NCBI GenBank assembly: GCA_046304235.1
Contig: JBKCEW010000180.1
Location: 1 to 63,579, forward strand
Reading direction: 5' to 3'
DNA from: CANHVK01 sp046304235
GTDB lineage: Bacteria > Bacteroidota > Bacteroidia > Flavobacteriales_D > Crocinitomicaceae
Length of the DNA stretch: 63,579 bases
This document shows, in pieces, positions 24,897 through 33,820 of this stretch; position 1 is the stretch's first letter, and each line of letters begins with the position of its first letter. The position numbers and the translations under genes are program-made. The notes beneath the pieces are model-generated. The model ran no database searches and had not been told where the DNA came from. It saw nothing but the letters and a program-made list of their open reading frames with translations.

Positions 24897-27410
24897 TTAT
24901 TTTTTTGGTTCGAGTATCTCTTTACAACGAGCGATTAATTCATTCAAATGAATGCGGGTTTTTACATCGGTGGAAGTTGGTAGTGCTTGCGTAAGTTCTT
25001 TTTGAATAGTCAAGAGTTGTTGTCTTACGATGCCTGGTACATCCGACTGAAATAAATTAACTGTTTTGTAGTCGATCGTGTAATTTGCCCCTGGAGGATT
25101 GTTTCCTACATATACATTATTATTAGGTTGTATTAATTCTCCTAGGTGATGTATATAATTTCTCTGTAAGTTTCTTCGGTAGATATCTAATGCTTTTCCT
25201 TGTTTGGCATCCGATAAAATCACATTCGATAAATAACCAAACAAATCATATAAACTCAAATTGTCTTTTGATAAGGTACTTGATTCTTGAATACGAATTA
25301 ATTTATCGCCTGCTAGAATATTTGTCAAAGCGCTATTTTGTATGTTTTTGATGCGTTCCACTCCCGATTCAGGTTTGATTTTCGCTAGAATATTTTGGTC
25401 TAATAACCAGGTAGGGGTTTTGAAAACCTGTGCGTCTAAAAAATTTAAGGCGTTTAGTTGTATTTGTTTTGGTACCGCTGTATACACATTTCCTTCCATG
25501 TCGTATGTTTTTGCAGTTCCATAAATTCCTCCGATGTGTTTGCTTACATGTCCTATATAATAGGCGTATTGTTGTGCAACTTGGTTATACATTTCGGCTA
25601 ACTCTTCATAATTCTCTCCATCTTCTTTGGTCCATTCAATTAAGTTTGGCACGATGCGTTTCAAGTTTTTGATTCCATATTCGGATGCTTTCATGGCGTT
25701 GTCGCTCAAATCTTCTCGTTGGTATCGTGGGTCATGCGGACTGTTTTCTGTACCGAAATTTAAACGTGCGTCTTTTAGTTTTTCTTTTATAAGGATGTTC
25801 AATTTATGTTTATCTTCTTCTTCGTTTTTCGTATCGTTAAAATATTTGTATCCCCATTCAATCGCCCATTTGTCATAGTCGTTTACTCTAGGAAATAAAT
25901 CTTTCACATTATCTTCGGGTTGTGCTACGTAATTGAATCGTGCATAATCCATAATCGAAGAGGTGTGTCCGTGTTCCTTACACCACAAACTGTCTCTTAA
26001 TTTTTCCACAGGAGTAGCGGCACTTGCTCCCATGTTGTGTCTTAAACCTAAAGTATGTCCTACTTCATGTGCAGCAACAAATTGAATTAATTTCCCCATC
26101 AATTCATCGTCAAAAATACGTTTGCGTGCACGCGGGTCGTTGGGGCCTGCCTGAATGAAATACCAATTATGTAATAAACTCATAATATTATGGTGCCATC
26201 CAATGTGGCTTTCTAAAATTTCTCCAGAACGTGGGTCGTTTACATTCGGTCCGTATGCATTTTCTACATTCGATGCAAAATAGCGAATGACTGAAAAACG
26301 TGCATCTTCCAAACTCATTGTAGAATCTTTTTCTGGCCAATATTCTCCACGAATGGCATTTTTCCAACCTGCTTGTTCGAATGCTTTCGCCCAATCATCC
26401 ACTCCTGCCTTCATGTATTTTCTCCATTTTTCAGGCGTAGCAGGATCTATGTAATAAACGATTGGTTTTTTCGGTTCGATGAGTTCTCCTTTTGCTTGTC
26501 TGATTGCATCTTCGTTATTCTTCGGCTCCAATCTCCAGCGAGTCACGTAAGCTTTTTTATGTACTTGTTGTGCATCCTCCTCGAAAGAACTTATCGAATT
26601 TATAAAATAACCCACACGTTCATCATGCAAACGTTTTCTCATCGGTGTTTTAGGAAGTAACAAAAAAGAAGTGTTTAATTCGAAAGTCACGAAACCAGCT
26701 TCTCTACCAGCTGGAATGTTTGACCCTTTTCCAAATCCACTAGAAGTAGGTGCGTCGTACGTTTTTGTCGTTTTTAATTCGGTGTTTATAGGATAAGAAC
26801 GTATCGACTGTATGTATGATTTGTCACGTTGGAAAGAACCGATTTTGTATTGTTCTTTTCCGTCAGCATCAATTCCAAAAGTAGGGTTGTCGCCATTAAA
26901 GTAGTCTGTAACGTCAATCAAGATACACGTGTCTTTTTTGATCGCTTGAATATCGAACACTCCGATGATAGGGTCTGCGTTGCTATTTTTAACAGCGATA
27001 GAAATTGGTTTGGTACTATCGGAAGAGTTGGCAACATAAGTGATGCTTTTTAGAAACACATTATTATTCGGACCTTTTTCCCATTTGATTACTTGTCGAT
27101 TGACTTCCTCTCCACCAAATTTACCACAGCCAGCCACGGTTTTTCCGTAACGAGTCACTGCAATAATTTCACGGTTATAAATAGAGTCAGCGATTTCAAA
27201 GTACCACTTTGTGCCAACTTGGTGAACAGTAAACAAACCTTTGCTTGTTTTTGCTTCTTTGGTGATTACTTCGCGGAAAGGTTTTATTTTTTTAGCCTCT
27301 TCTTTTGGTATTTTGTTTTCCTTTTTATCCTTTTCCTTTGTTTGTGAAAAAGTCAAGCCAGTTGCCAGTACTAAAAAAAGAGCGAGTAAAATCGATGGTA
27401 AATATTTCAT
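24897..27410 (-). CDS. Exported zinc-dependent metalloprotease (DUF5117/DUF5118 type)
   Basis: 837 residues. A signal peptide (MKYLPSILLALFLVLATG, cleavage near residue 22) is followed by a Lys/Glu-rich linker. The N-terminal region (about 60-330) matches the DUF5117/DUF5118 arrangement, including REIIAVTRYGKTVAG and EVNRQVIKWEKG. The catalytic domain has the full metzincin-type zinc motif HEVGHTLGLRH with His448, Glu449, His452, Gly455 and His458, and a downstream Met-turn-like SSIMDYARFNY. The C-terminal part (about 560-837) is mostly helical. No T9SS sorting domain is seen, so the protein is probably periplasmic. Its substrate is unknown. Confidence 0.88.
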   Translation of the reverse strand: MKYLPSILLALFLVLATGLTFSQTKEKDKKENKIPKEEAKKIKPFREVITKEAKTSKGLFTVHQVGTKWYFEIADSIYNREIIAVTRYGKTVAGCGKFGGEEVNRQVIKWEKGPNNNVFLKSITYVANSSDSTKPISIAVKNSNADPIIGVFDIQAIKKDTCILIDVTDYFNGDNPTFGIDADGKEQYKIGSFQRDKSYIQSIRSYPINTELKTTKTYDAPTSSGFGKGSNIPAGREAGFVTFELNTSFLLLPKTPMRKRLHDERVGYFINSISSFEEDAQQVHKKAYVTRWRLEPKNNEDAIRQAKGELIEPKKPIVYYIDPATPEKWRKYMKAGVDDWAKAFEQAGWKNAIRGEYWPEKDSTMSLEDARFSVIRYFASNVENAYGPNVNDPRSGEILESHIGWHHNIMSLLHNWYFIQAGPNDPRARKRIFDDELMGKLIQFVAAHEVGHTLGLRHNMGASAATPVEKLRDSLWCKEHGHTSSIMDYARFNYVAQPEDNVKDLFPRVNDYDKWAIEWGYKYFNDTKNEEEDKHKLNILIKEKLKDARLNFGTENSPHDPRYQREDLSDNAMKASEYGIKNLKRIVPNLIEWTKEDGENYEELAEMYNQVAQQYAYYIGHVSKHIGGIYGTAKTYDMEGNVYTAVPKQIQLNALNFLDAQVFKTPTWLLDQNILAKIKPESGVERIKNIQNSALTNILAGDKLIRIQESSTLSKDNLSLYDLFGYLSNVILSDAKQGKALDIYRRNLQRNYIHHLGELIQPNNNVYVGNNPPGANYTIDYKTVNLFQSDVPGIVRQQLLTIQKELTQALPTSTDVKTRIHLNELIARCKEILEPKK

Positions 27411-27494
27411 ACGGTTTTAATTTTTTAAGACGTCTAAGTTACGCATTTTTGAAATGATTCTGATTTCAGTTTATAAAAACGCAATTTTTTCATC

Positions 27495-27558
27495 TGTACC
27501 TGATAAATTTGTGATTTTTGTCAAAACTTTCGGTTGTACCTGATTAATTTGTAATTTT
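27495..27558. promoter_or_regulatory. Two direct copies of a 24-nt element upstream of umuDC
   Basis: Copies at 27495-27518 and 27535-27558 share 22 of 24 positions. Both begin TGTACCTGAT, continue AATTTGT and end ATTTT. They start exactly 40 nt apart and lie about 30 nt upstream of the promoter of the umuDC operon. The spacing is close to four helical turns, so two protein dimers could bind the same DNA face. Regulator unknown. Confidence 0.6.
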
Positions 27559-27584
27559 AATTGTTTATAATTTAATCAAAAATA

Positions 27585-27617
27585 TTGATTAATAAATAAT
27601 CTTTTGGTTTATTTTTG
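27585..27617 (+). promoter_or_regulatory. Probable promoter of umuDC
   Basis: TATTTTTG (27610-27617) fits TAnnTTTG and is preceded by TTG (27585-27587) with a 22-nt spacer, slightly long. The ATG is 23 nt downstream. Confidence 0.55.
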
Positions 27618-27640
27618 TCATAATTCAACAGTGTATAATT

Positions 27641-28093
27641 ATGGCTAATCCAAATCAATTTTTGAAGAATAAATCCATTTCTATTTTTCGACCTGAAGTA
27701 GGAGGTGAGTTGTTTTTGCCCGTACTTTCTGCGGGTATTAGTGCAGGGTTTCCTTCGCCTGCAATGGATTTTATGGATGTGTCGATCGACTTAAATCAGT
27801 TGATGATTAAACATCCTTCTGCTACTTTTTTTGGTCGCGTACAAGGCACATCGATGCTGGATGCTGGAATTTCGGATGGCGATTTGTTGGTAATCGATAG
27901 GAGTTTGTCTCCGGCAAACAATAAAATTGCTGTTTGTTTTATCGATGGTGAATTTACCATCAAACGGATTCAAAAAGAAGTAGATTGTTGCTGGTTGATG
28001 CCTGCGAATGAAAAATATAAACCCATTAAAGTGACTAAGGATAACGATTTTTTAGTTTGGGGAATTGTCACTCATGTGATTAAAAAAGTATGA
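27641..28093 (+). CDS. umuD: UmuD-like S24 peptidase, DNA polymerase V accessory protein
   Basis: 150 residues. It has the Ser-Lys self-cleavage dyad of the LexA/UmuD family: Ser71 in QGTSMLDAG and Lys110 in GEFTIKRIQ. The expected cleavage bond is Ala35-Gly36 in the segment AGFPSPAMDF, aligned with the CG-FPSPA site of E. coli UmuD. There is no N-terminal helix-turn-helix, so it is not a LexA repressor. In the SOS response the cleaved dimer binds UmuC to form a translesion polymerase. The stop overlaps the umuC start (ATGA). Confidence 0.93.
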   Translation: MANPNQFLKNKSISIFRPEVGGELFLPVLSAGISAGFPSPAMDFMDVSIDLNQLMIKHPSATFFGRVQGTSMLDAGISDGDLLVIDRSLSPANNKIAVCFIDGEFTIKRIQKEVDCCWLMPANEKYKPIKVTKDNDFLVWGIVTHVIKKV

Positions 28094-29355
28094 GTATGTA
28101 TGCCTTGGTCGATTGTAACAATTTTTACGCTTCCTGTGAACGTGTTTTTAGACCAGAGTTGAACGGTAAACCCATCGTCGTGTTATCGAATAATGACGGA
28201 GCAGTGATTGCTCGAAGTAACGAAGCGAAAGAGGTAGGAATTCCGATGGGCGCTGTTGCTTTTCAGTATGAACAAATGTTTAGAGAGCACCAAGTTGAGG
28301 TGTTTTCTGCCAATTTTGCCTTGTATGGAGATATGAGTCATCGTGTGATGTCTATTTTACAACAGTTTGCACCAGAAATGGAAATTTACAGTATAGACGA
28401 GGCATTCTTACTCTTTGAAGGATGTGAAAAATTTGATTTAAAAGCGTTGGGTGAAAAAATGGTTTCACAGGTGCGTCAATGGACAGGTATCCCCATCAGC
28501 ATTGGATTTGCACCTACAAAAGCCTTAGCAAAAGTCGCTAATCGAATTGCGAAAAAATATCCTGTTCAAACAAGCAGTTGTCACATTATTCAAAGTGAAG
28601 AGAGTAGGCTGAAAGCCTTGAAGTGGTTAAAGGTGGAAGATATTTGGGGAGTAGGGAGGCAGCACGCAAAAAGGCTTTGGCATGTAGGGGTGAAAACCGC
28701 TTTTGATTTTACGCAGTTATCAGACGCATGGGTGCGCAGGAATATGTCCGTCATCGGATTGCGTTTAAAACATGATTTGCAAGGAATACCAACGATCCAA
28801 ATGGAAGAAATCAATCCTAAAAAGTCAATTACTACCTCGCGTTCGTTTGAACGAAATTTGGTTGAATTTGAGGAAGTAAAAGAGCGTGTAGTTACGTTTA
28901 TGGTCATGTGTGCAGAGAAATTGCGTAAACAAAAATGTTGTTGCACTTCCTTTTATTTGTTTTTAAGAACCAATTCACACAGACAAGATTTGGAGCAGTA
29001 CAGAGGAGCAACTGTGGTAAAATTGCCATTTCCAACCAATTCTACTTTAGAGTTGGTTCATTTTGTAACGGCAGCATTGACTTCCATTTTTCGAAAAGGC
29101 TTTCGGTATAAAAAGGCAGGGGTAATTATTATGGATTTCATTCCTGAAGATAAAGTTCAGTTAACATTGTTCGAAAATACCAATCCAAAGCATCACGGGT
29201 TGATGCAGGTACTCGATGGATTAAATGTGAAGTTTGGTCAGCAAAAAATCAAAGTAGCATCTCAAGATCAGCGGCGAGTTTGGAAGATGAAACAAGAGAA
29301 AAGGTCACCTTCGTATACAACTTGTTTACATGACATTATGAAAATAGTTGTTTAA
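28090..29355 (+). CDS. umuC: UmuC-like Y-family DNA polymerase
   Basis: 421 residues. Catalytic acidic residues are in YALVDCNNFYASCERVF (Asp8) and YSIDEAFLLF (about residues 99-108). PISIGFAPTKALAKVANRIAKK (about 138-159) and EDIWGVGRQHAKRL (helix-hairpin-helix) follow. The C-terminal 120 residues include the little finger and the UmuC-specific tail, with QLTLFEN near the end, a beta-clamp-binding-like peptide. It carries out error-prone synthesis past DNA lesions. It is translationally coupled to umuD. Confidence 0.93.
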   Translation: MSMYALVDCNNFYASCERVFRPELNGKPIVVLSNNDGAVIARSNEAKEVGIPMGAVAFQYEQMFREHQVEVFSANFALYGDMSHRVMSILQQFAPEMEIYSIDEAFLLFEGCEKFDLKALGEKMVSQVRQWTGIPISIGFAPTKALAKVANRIAKKYPVQTSSCHIIQSEESRLKALKWLKVEDIWGVGRQHAKRLWHVGVKTAFDFTQLSDAWVRRNMSVIGLRLKHDLQGIPTIQMEEINPKKSITTSRSFERNLVEFEEVKERVVTFMVMCAEKLRKQKCCCTSFYLFLRTNSHRQDLEQYRGATVVKLPFPTNSTLELVHFVTAALTSIFRKGFRYKKAGVIIMDFIPEDKVQLTLFENTNPKHHGLMQVLDGLNVKFGQQKIKVASQDQRRVWKMKQEKRSPSYTTCLHDIMKIVV

Positions 29356-29459
29356 ATTTTATAAATAGAGGCAACCGTATGAATTTTTTAGTGTTTTAAG
29401 GTAAAATTTATCGAGAATTTAATTCCTATAAAATAAGTAGAGTAATAACTATTTTTTAA

Positions 29460-29489
29460 TTGGATTTTAACATTTTTTGAATAAATTTG
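29460..29489 (+). promoter_or_regulatory. Promoter of the T9SS-exported repeat protein
   Basis: TTG (29460-29462), a 19-nt spacer and TAAATTTG (29482-29489), with the ATG 28 nt downstream: a close match to the Bacteroidota consensus. Confidence 0.8.
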
Positions 29490-29516
29490 TATTGTTAACT
29501 AAAAATTAATTAATCT

Positions 29517-32500
29517 ATGAGAGTATTATTACTTATGATGACTGTCTTGATCTCTGTTTTCGCAAGATCTCAAGCAGTTTTCGAAATTGAAACTCCTTCG
29601 TCAATCAAGGGGTTTTACAAGTTTGGATTAGGTGATTCCACCGTTGATTACAGATGGGGAAATGGAAACACTGCCGAAAAATCTGTTTCTGCATCTTTGG
29701 CACTTGGTAAAGATTCACTTGCGAGAGAAGCGTTAGAGTTGAATGTGAAAGGTAAAATCGCAGTACTATATCGTGGTGGTGCATCTTTTACTGATATCGC
29801 TTTAAGAGCGCAAGCAGCCGGTGCTGTTGCAGCAATTATTGTAAACAACAGACCAATTACAGATGCCGATCAAGGTGGAGCAAGAACAATGGCTGTATCA
29901 CCAGGATCTGAGAATGTTAAAATACCTGTCATTATGGTTACTCAAGAAGACGGTTCTTTGATAACAAACATGATTAGAAAAGGGGAGGATGTAAAAGGGT
30001 ATATCGGTAAAAAGAGAAAGTTAGATTTTGACATCAAGTTAACTGAGGATTGGATTGCAACACCTTTGTACAGAACTCGTCCTGTGTATTTAGCTAAAAA
30101 AGGAATGATTAGTGATACATTAGGTTTGTCAGTAATTAATACTGGAAGTACTTATGGTAAAAATATTCTTGTTGTAGCTGATATTTCTTTTGGAGGTAAA
30201 AGTATTTTTGCGGATACTTTGTTAGAAGATTCTATAGCAGCTTCTGGAGATGTAAATGGAGGCGATACTATGTATTATAGATTTTCAAAGCCTTTTCAAC
30301 CAAATTTTGATTTACCAACGGGGAGTTATAAGCTAAAGTATTCTTTACACCAACTTCAAATTGAGGGTCAAGATACATCAGTTGTTATACTAAATGATGA
30401 CTTCAAAGCTGATAATGAAGTTGTATCATATTTCACAATTTCTGATTCAACACTAGCAATTGGAAATACAATTTCATATACATCTACTACTAATAATAAT
30501 ACGGTTTATACAAACAAAGGTAATTGGTCAGTAGCAAGTAATACTGGTTCAACTTTGAAAAACTTCAAGTCATGTATCGTATTTAAGAACCAAAATTCAG
30601 ATAAAGTAAATATAAACTCAATGGATTTTTTAGGGTATGCACTTGAAACAAATGCAAATCTACAAAACTCAAAAGTTGGTATCGAAGTGTATAAGTGGAA
30701 TACTACAGCATCTAATATTTTTGATCCAAATTATAAACTTACAGTTGAAGATTTAGTTTCTGAGGTTGAATCAGAATACATTTTTAAAAATGCATTTAAA
30801 TCTGATTATGGAACTTATAATTTTAAGAATGATGGACTTACGTTAGAAGCAAATGGTATGTATTTATTCTGTGTGTCTACTACTACTCCAAGTATTGGTT
30901 TTGGTTTTAATACAAGAAATGAACCAAACATGTGGCCATCTATTGCTTTTAACAATCAATACTTAATGCCACTTTATTCCGATGGTACTTTCTATAGAAC
31001 AGGGTTTGGTTCAGATATGATTCCTGCAATTACTTTGAATTTTTCTGAAAAAGCACTTTTAAGTTCTTCAAAAGATATAATTTCTTATTCAATTGTAAAC
31101 CCTGCTGTACAGGCAAGTGTAGGTGTAGATAAAGTTACATTTACAGTTTCTAATAATACAGACATAACTAAACTTATCGCTAAGTTTAAATTGTCGCCAA
31201 AAGCAACCATGACAATTAATAATGTTGCACAAGTTTCAGAAACAACAGTGAATGATTATTCAAATGTGTTAAGTGCGATTATTACTGCTGAAGATGGTAC
31301 TACTAAAACGTATGAGATTATTTTAACAGTAGCTCCAAAAAGTTCTGAGAAAATTATTGTTTCATGTAGACAAGGAACGGCTTTTGGTTTAATAGAAAAT
31401 GATAAGGTTACTTTCAATCTACCTACAGGAACAGATGTAACTAAATTAGTATTCACATATACTGTTTCTCCATTAGCAAAAGCGTATATTTTTGATTCTT
31501 TAGGTGCTGACAAGGATTCAACATTCACAACAGACGTTACTAAAGTAGACGCGTCAGGAATTGTTAAAATTAAAGTAGTAGCTGAAGATGGTTCTTTTAA
31601 ATACTATGATTTAATAGTTAAAGTAGTTAAAAGTTCTTCTAAATTAATTACTGCATTTAGTTTTACATCTCCGGCTGCAACAGGAACAATAAAAGATGGT
31701 GTTATTAGTTTAAATGTTCCTAAAGGAACGGATGTTACAGGCTTAATTGCTAAGTTTACAGCGTCTCCTAAATCAACAGTTTATGTTGACGATGTAGCGC
31801 AGGTTTCAGGTACTACACCGAATAATTTCTCAGGTACTGTAAAATACAAAGTTGTTGCAGAAGATGGAAGTTCAGTGATTTATGAAGTTGTTGTTACTGT
31901 ATTAAAAGCACAAGGAAATTCAATTACAAAGTTCTCATTTGTTGATCCTGCAGTAACAGGTGTTATTACTGGAACAAACATTCTTGTTAAAGTACCTAAA
32001 GCAACAGATTTTACAACATTAGTAGCTTCATTTGAAGCTTCTGCTGACGCAGTTGTTAAAGTAGGTGCAAATGTTCAAATTAGTGATGTAACTTCAAATG
32101 ATTTTACAAATCCTATTTCGTATGATGTAACTTCTGAAGCAGGTGTAACTAAAACGTACAAGGTGACAGTAGAAGAAACAGATTTAAGTAACCTTTGTAA
32201 CATAGTTTCTTTCGGTTTTGAATCTCCTAAAGCTACTGGAGTTGTTTCAGGAAACAAAGTAACTGTTACTGTACCAAAAGGAACCGATTTAACTAAATTA
32301 GTTGCTTCATTTACTTTATCTGCAGGTGCAACTGCGAAAGTAGATACAGCTAAACAAATTTCTGGTGTTACTGCAAATGATTTCACAGGTGTGGTTAAAT
32401 ACGACATCACTGCTGCTGATAATTACACTAAAAAATCATTCGAAGTTACTGTTAAGGAAGATGCAAGTGCTAGTTTGAGTGAAATTGCAAATTCAAACAT

Positions 32501-32732
32501 CAAATTGTATCCAAACCCTTCAACAGGTGAGTTTAAATTAGCTGTTTCAGTAGGTCAATTATCTGTTAGAATAATGGATGCAGCTGGAAGAGAAGTTTAC
32601 AATTACAATGAGAAAAATAATTTAACTAATGAATTTAGTGTAAATCTTGTTGATATTGAAAACGGAACTTACTTAGCAAACATTGTAAATAACGGTGAAA
32701 GAGCTGTTATTAAATTACAAATTGCAAAATAA
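29517..32732 (+). CDS. T9SS-exported protein with PA domain and five tandem beta repeats
   Basis: 1071 residues. A signal peptide covers residues 1-20. A protease-associated (PA) domain lies about 30-165 (KGKIAVLYRGGASFTDIALR, GAVAAIIVNNRPITD). Residues about 165-515 form a beta-rich region. Five tandem repeats of about 85-95 residues run from about 519 to 980. Each has the pattern FxFxxPxATGxIxxxxIxVxVPKGTDxTxL, then a Q(V/I)SG(V/T)T-NDF core and a closing YxVTAEDGxxKxYxVTV, resembling DUF5018-like domains of Bacteroidota. The last 75 residues are a type A T9SS sorting domain (IKLYPNPSTGEFKLAV to the end). The protein is probably cell-surface or released; no catalytic domain is visible. Confidence 0.85.
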   Translation: MRVLLLMMTVLISVFARSQAVFEIETPSSIKGFYKFGLGDSTVDYRWGNGNTAEKSVSASLALGKDSLAREALELNVKGKIAVLYRGGASFTDIALRAQAAGAVAAIIVNNRPITDADQGGARTMAVSPGSENVKIPVIMVTQEDGSLITNMIRKGEDVKGYIGKKRKLDFDIKLTEDWIATPLYRTRPVYLAKKGMISDTLGLSVINTGSTYGKNILVVADISFGGKSIFADTLLEDSIAASGDVNGGDTMYYRFSKPFQPNFDLPTGSYKLKYSLHQLQIEGQDTSVVILNDDFKADNEVVSYFTISDSTLAIGNTISYTSTTNNNTVYTNKGNWSVASNTGSTLKNFKSCIVFKNQNSDKVNINSMDFLGYALETNANLQNSKVGIEVYKWNTTASNIFDPNYKLTVEDLVSEVESEYIFKNAFKSDYGTYNFKNDGLTLEANGMYLFCVSTTTPSIGFGFNTRNEPNMWPSIAFNNQYLMPLYSDGTFYRTGFGSDMIPAITLNFSEKALLSSSKDIISYSIVNPAVQASVGVDKVTFTVSNNTDITKLIAKFKLSPKATMTINNVAQVSETTVNDYSNVLSAIITAEDGTTKTYEIILTVAPKSSEKIIVSCRQGTAFGLIENDKVTFNLPTGTDVTKLVFTYTVSPLAKAYIFDSLGADKDSTFTTDVTKVDASGIVKIKVVAEDGSFKYYDLIVKVVKSSSKLITAFSFTSPAATGTIKDGVISLNVPKGTDVTGLIAKFTASPKSTVYVDDVAQVSGTTPNNFSGTVKYKVVAEDGSSVIYEVVVTVLKAQGNSITKFSFVDPAVTGVITGTNILVKVPKATDFTTLVASFEASADAVVKVGANVQISDVTSNDFTNPISYDVTSEAGVTKTYKVTVEETDLSNLCNIVSFGFESPKATGVVSGNKVTVTVPKGTDLTKLVASFTLSAGATAKVDTAKQISGVTANDFTGVVKYDITAADNYTKKSFEVTVKEDASASLSEIANSNIKLYPNPSTGEFKLAVSVGQLSVRIMDAAGREVYNYNEKNNLTNEFSVNLVDIENGTYLANIVNNGERAVIKLQIAK

Positions 32733-32758
32733 TTTTAAATCAATTTGATTTATAAACT

Positions 32759-32786
32759 AGGGAGGCTTCGGTCTCCCTTTTTTTGT
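32759..32786 (+). terminator. Terminator of the T9SS repeat protein gene
   Basis: Stem AGGGAGGC / GTCTCCCT capped by a TTCG tetraloop, followed by seven T. One of the clearest intrinsic terminators in the window. Confidence 0.93.
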
Positions 32787-32816
32787 GTTATAAATAAATG
32801 ATTTAGATATACTCCG

Positions 32817-32824
32817 TATATTTG
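32817..32824 (+). promoter_or_regulatory. TATATTTG -7 element of fabD
   Basis: TATATTTG lies 24 nt before the fabD ATG and fits TAnnTTTG; the -33 element is not recognisable. Confidence 0.55.
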
Positions 32825-32848
32825 TGATTAAAACAAAATATAGTATAC

Positions 32849-33745
32849 ATGAAAGCATATGTATTTCCTGGTCAAGGAGCACAATTTTCTGGTATGGGAA
32901 AGGATTTGTTTGATTCAAATCCAATCGCAAAAGAAATGTTTTTGAAAGCAGACGAGATTTTAGGTTTTGAAATTCATAAAACAATGTTCTATGGAACGGA
33001 TGAAGAATTGAAACAAACTAAAATTACGCAACCAGCTATCTTTTTACATTCTACAATTTTAGCTGCTTGTTTAGGTGATTCATTTACACCTGATATGGTT
33101 GCTGGACATTCATTAGGTGAAATTTCAGCTTTAGTGGCTAATAAAACCTTAAGTTTCGAAGATGGGTTGACATTGGTATATAAAAGAGCTTTAGCAATGC
33201 AAAAAGCGTGTGAAGCTACTCCATCAACTATGGCAGCTATCATCGGGCTAGAAGATAAAGTAATCGAAGATATTTGTGCTGAAGTAGAAGGCGTAGTAGT
33301 AGCTGCAAATTACAATTGTCCAGGACAGTTAGTTATTTCAGGTGAGCTTACAGCTGTTGAAACAGCCTGTGCTAAGTTGAAAGATGTAGGCGCTAAAATG
33401 GCCGTGATTTTACAAGTGGGTGGTGCTTTTCACTCTCCTTTAATGGAATCTGCAAGGGAAGAATTGGCGCAAGCAATTGAAGTAACTGAATTTAAAACAC
33501 CGATTTGTCCAGTTTATCAAAACGTCACAGCTTCTGCTGTTTCAGATCCTGAGCAAATCAAAAAGAATTTAATAGAGCAATTAACGGCGCCGGTAAGATG
33601 GACGCAAACAATGCAACAAATGATTGCTGATGGTTGTACGTCGGTGACAGAAGTTGGTCCAGGTAAAGTTTTACAGGGCTTATTTAAAAAAGTAGATCGC
33701 TCATTCCCAACATCTTCTGCTGTTATTGAATCAACAGAAGCATAA
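32849..33745 (+). CDS. fabD: Malonyl-CoA:ACP transacylase
   Basis: 298 residues. N-terminal VFPGQGAQFSGMGKDLFD, nucleophile elbow VAGHSLGE with Ser88, and the histidine in VGGAFHSPLM (about residue 197) are the FabD signature. QPAIFLHS and PVYQNVTA are also conserved. It loads malonate onto acyl carrier protein for fatty acid synthesis. Monocistronic here, between two strong terminators; other fab genes are not in the window. Confidence 0.95.
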   Translation: MKAYVFPGQGAQFSGMGKDLFDSNPIAKEMFLKADEILGFEIHKTMFYGTDEELKQTKITQPAIFLHSTILAACLGDSFTPDMVAGHSLGEISALVANKTLSFEDGLTLVYKRALAMQKACEATPSTMAAIIGLEDKVIEDICAEVEGVVVAANYNCPGQLVISGELTAVETACAKLKDVGAKMAVILQVGGAFHSPLMESAREELAQAIEVTEFKTPICPVYQNVTASAVSDPEQIKKNLIEQLTAPVRWTQTMQQMIADGCTSVTEVGPGKVLQGLFKKVDRSFPTSSAVIESTEA

Positions 33746-33763
33746 TTGTTTAATAAAATATTT

Positions 33764-33804
33764 AAAACTAAAAAAGGGACTTTTAAAGTCCCTTTTTTAG
33801 TTTT
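33764..33804. terminator. Bidirectional terminator between fabD and pdhB
   Basis: A perfect inverted repeat with 20-bp arms around a single central base (33784). The GGGAC/GTCCC core is flanked by A6 and T6 tracts on both sides, so it works for both converging genes. Confidence 0.93.
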
Positions 33805-33820
33805 ATGAAGTTATAATTTA

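Noticed and set aside
25342..27347. Several 60-95-codon plus-strand frames opposite the metalloprotease gene
   Set aside because: They mirror the codon pattern of the protease on the other strand and have no family features of their own.
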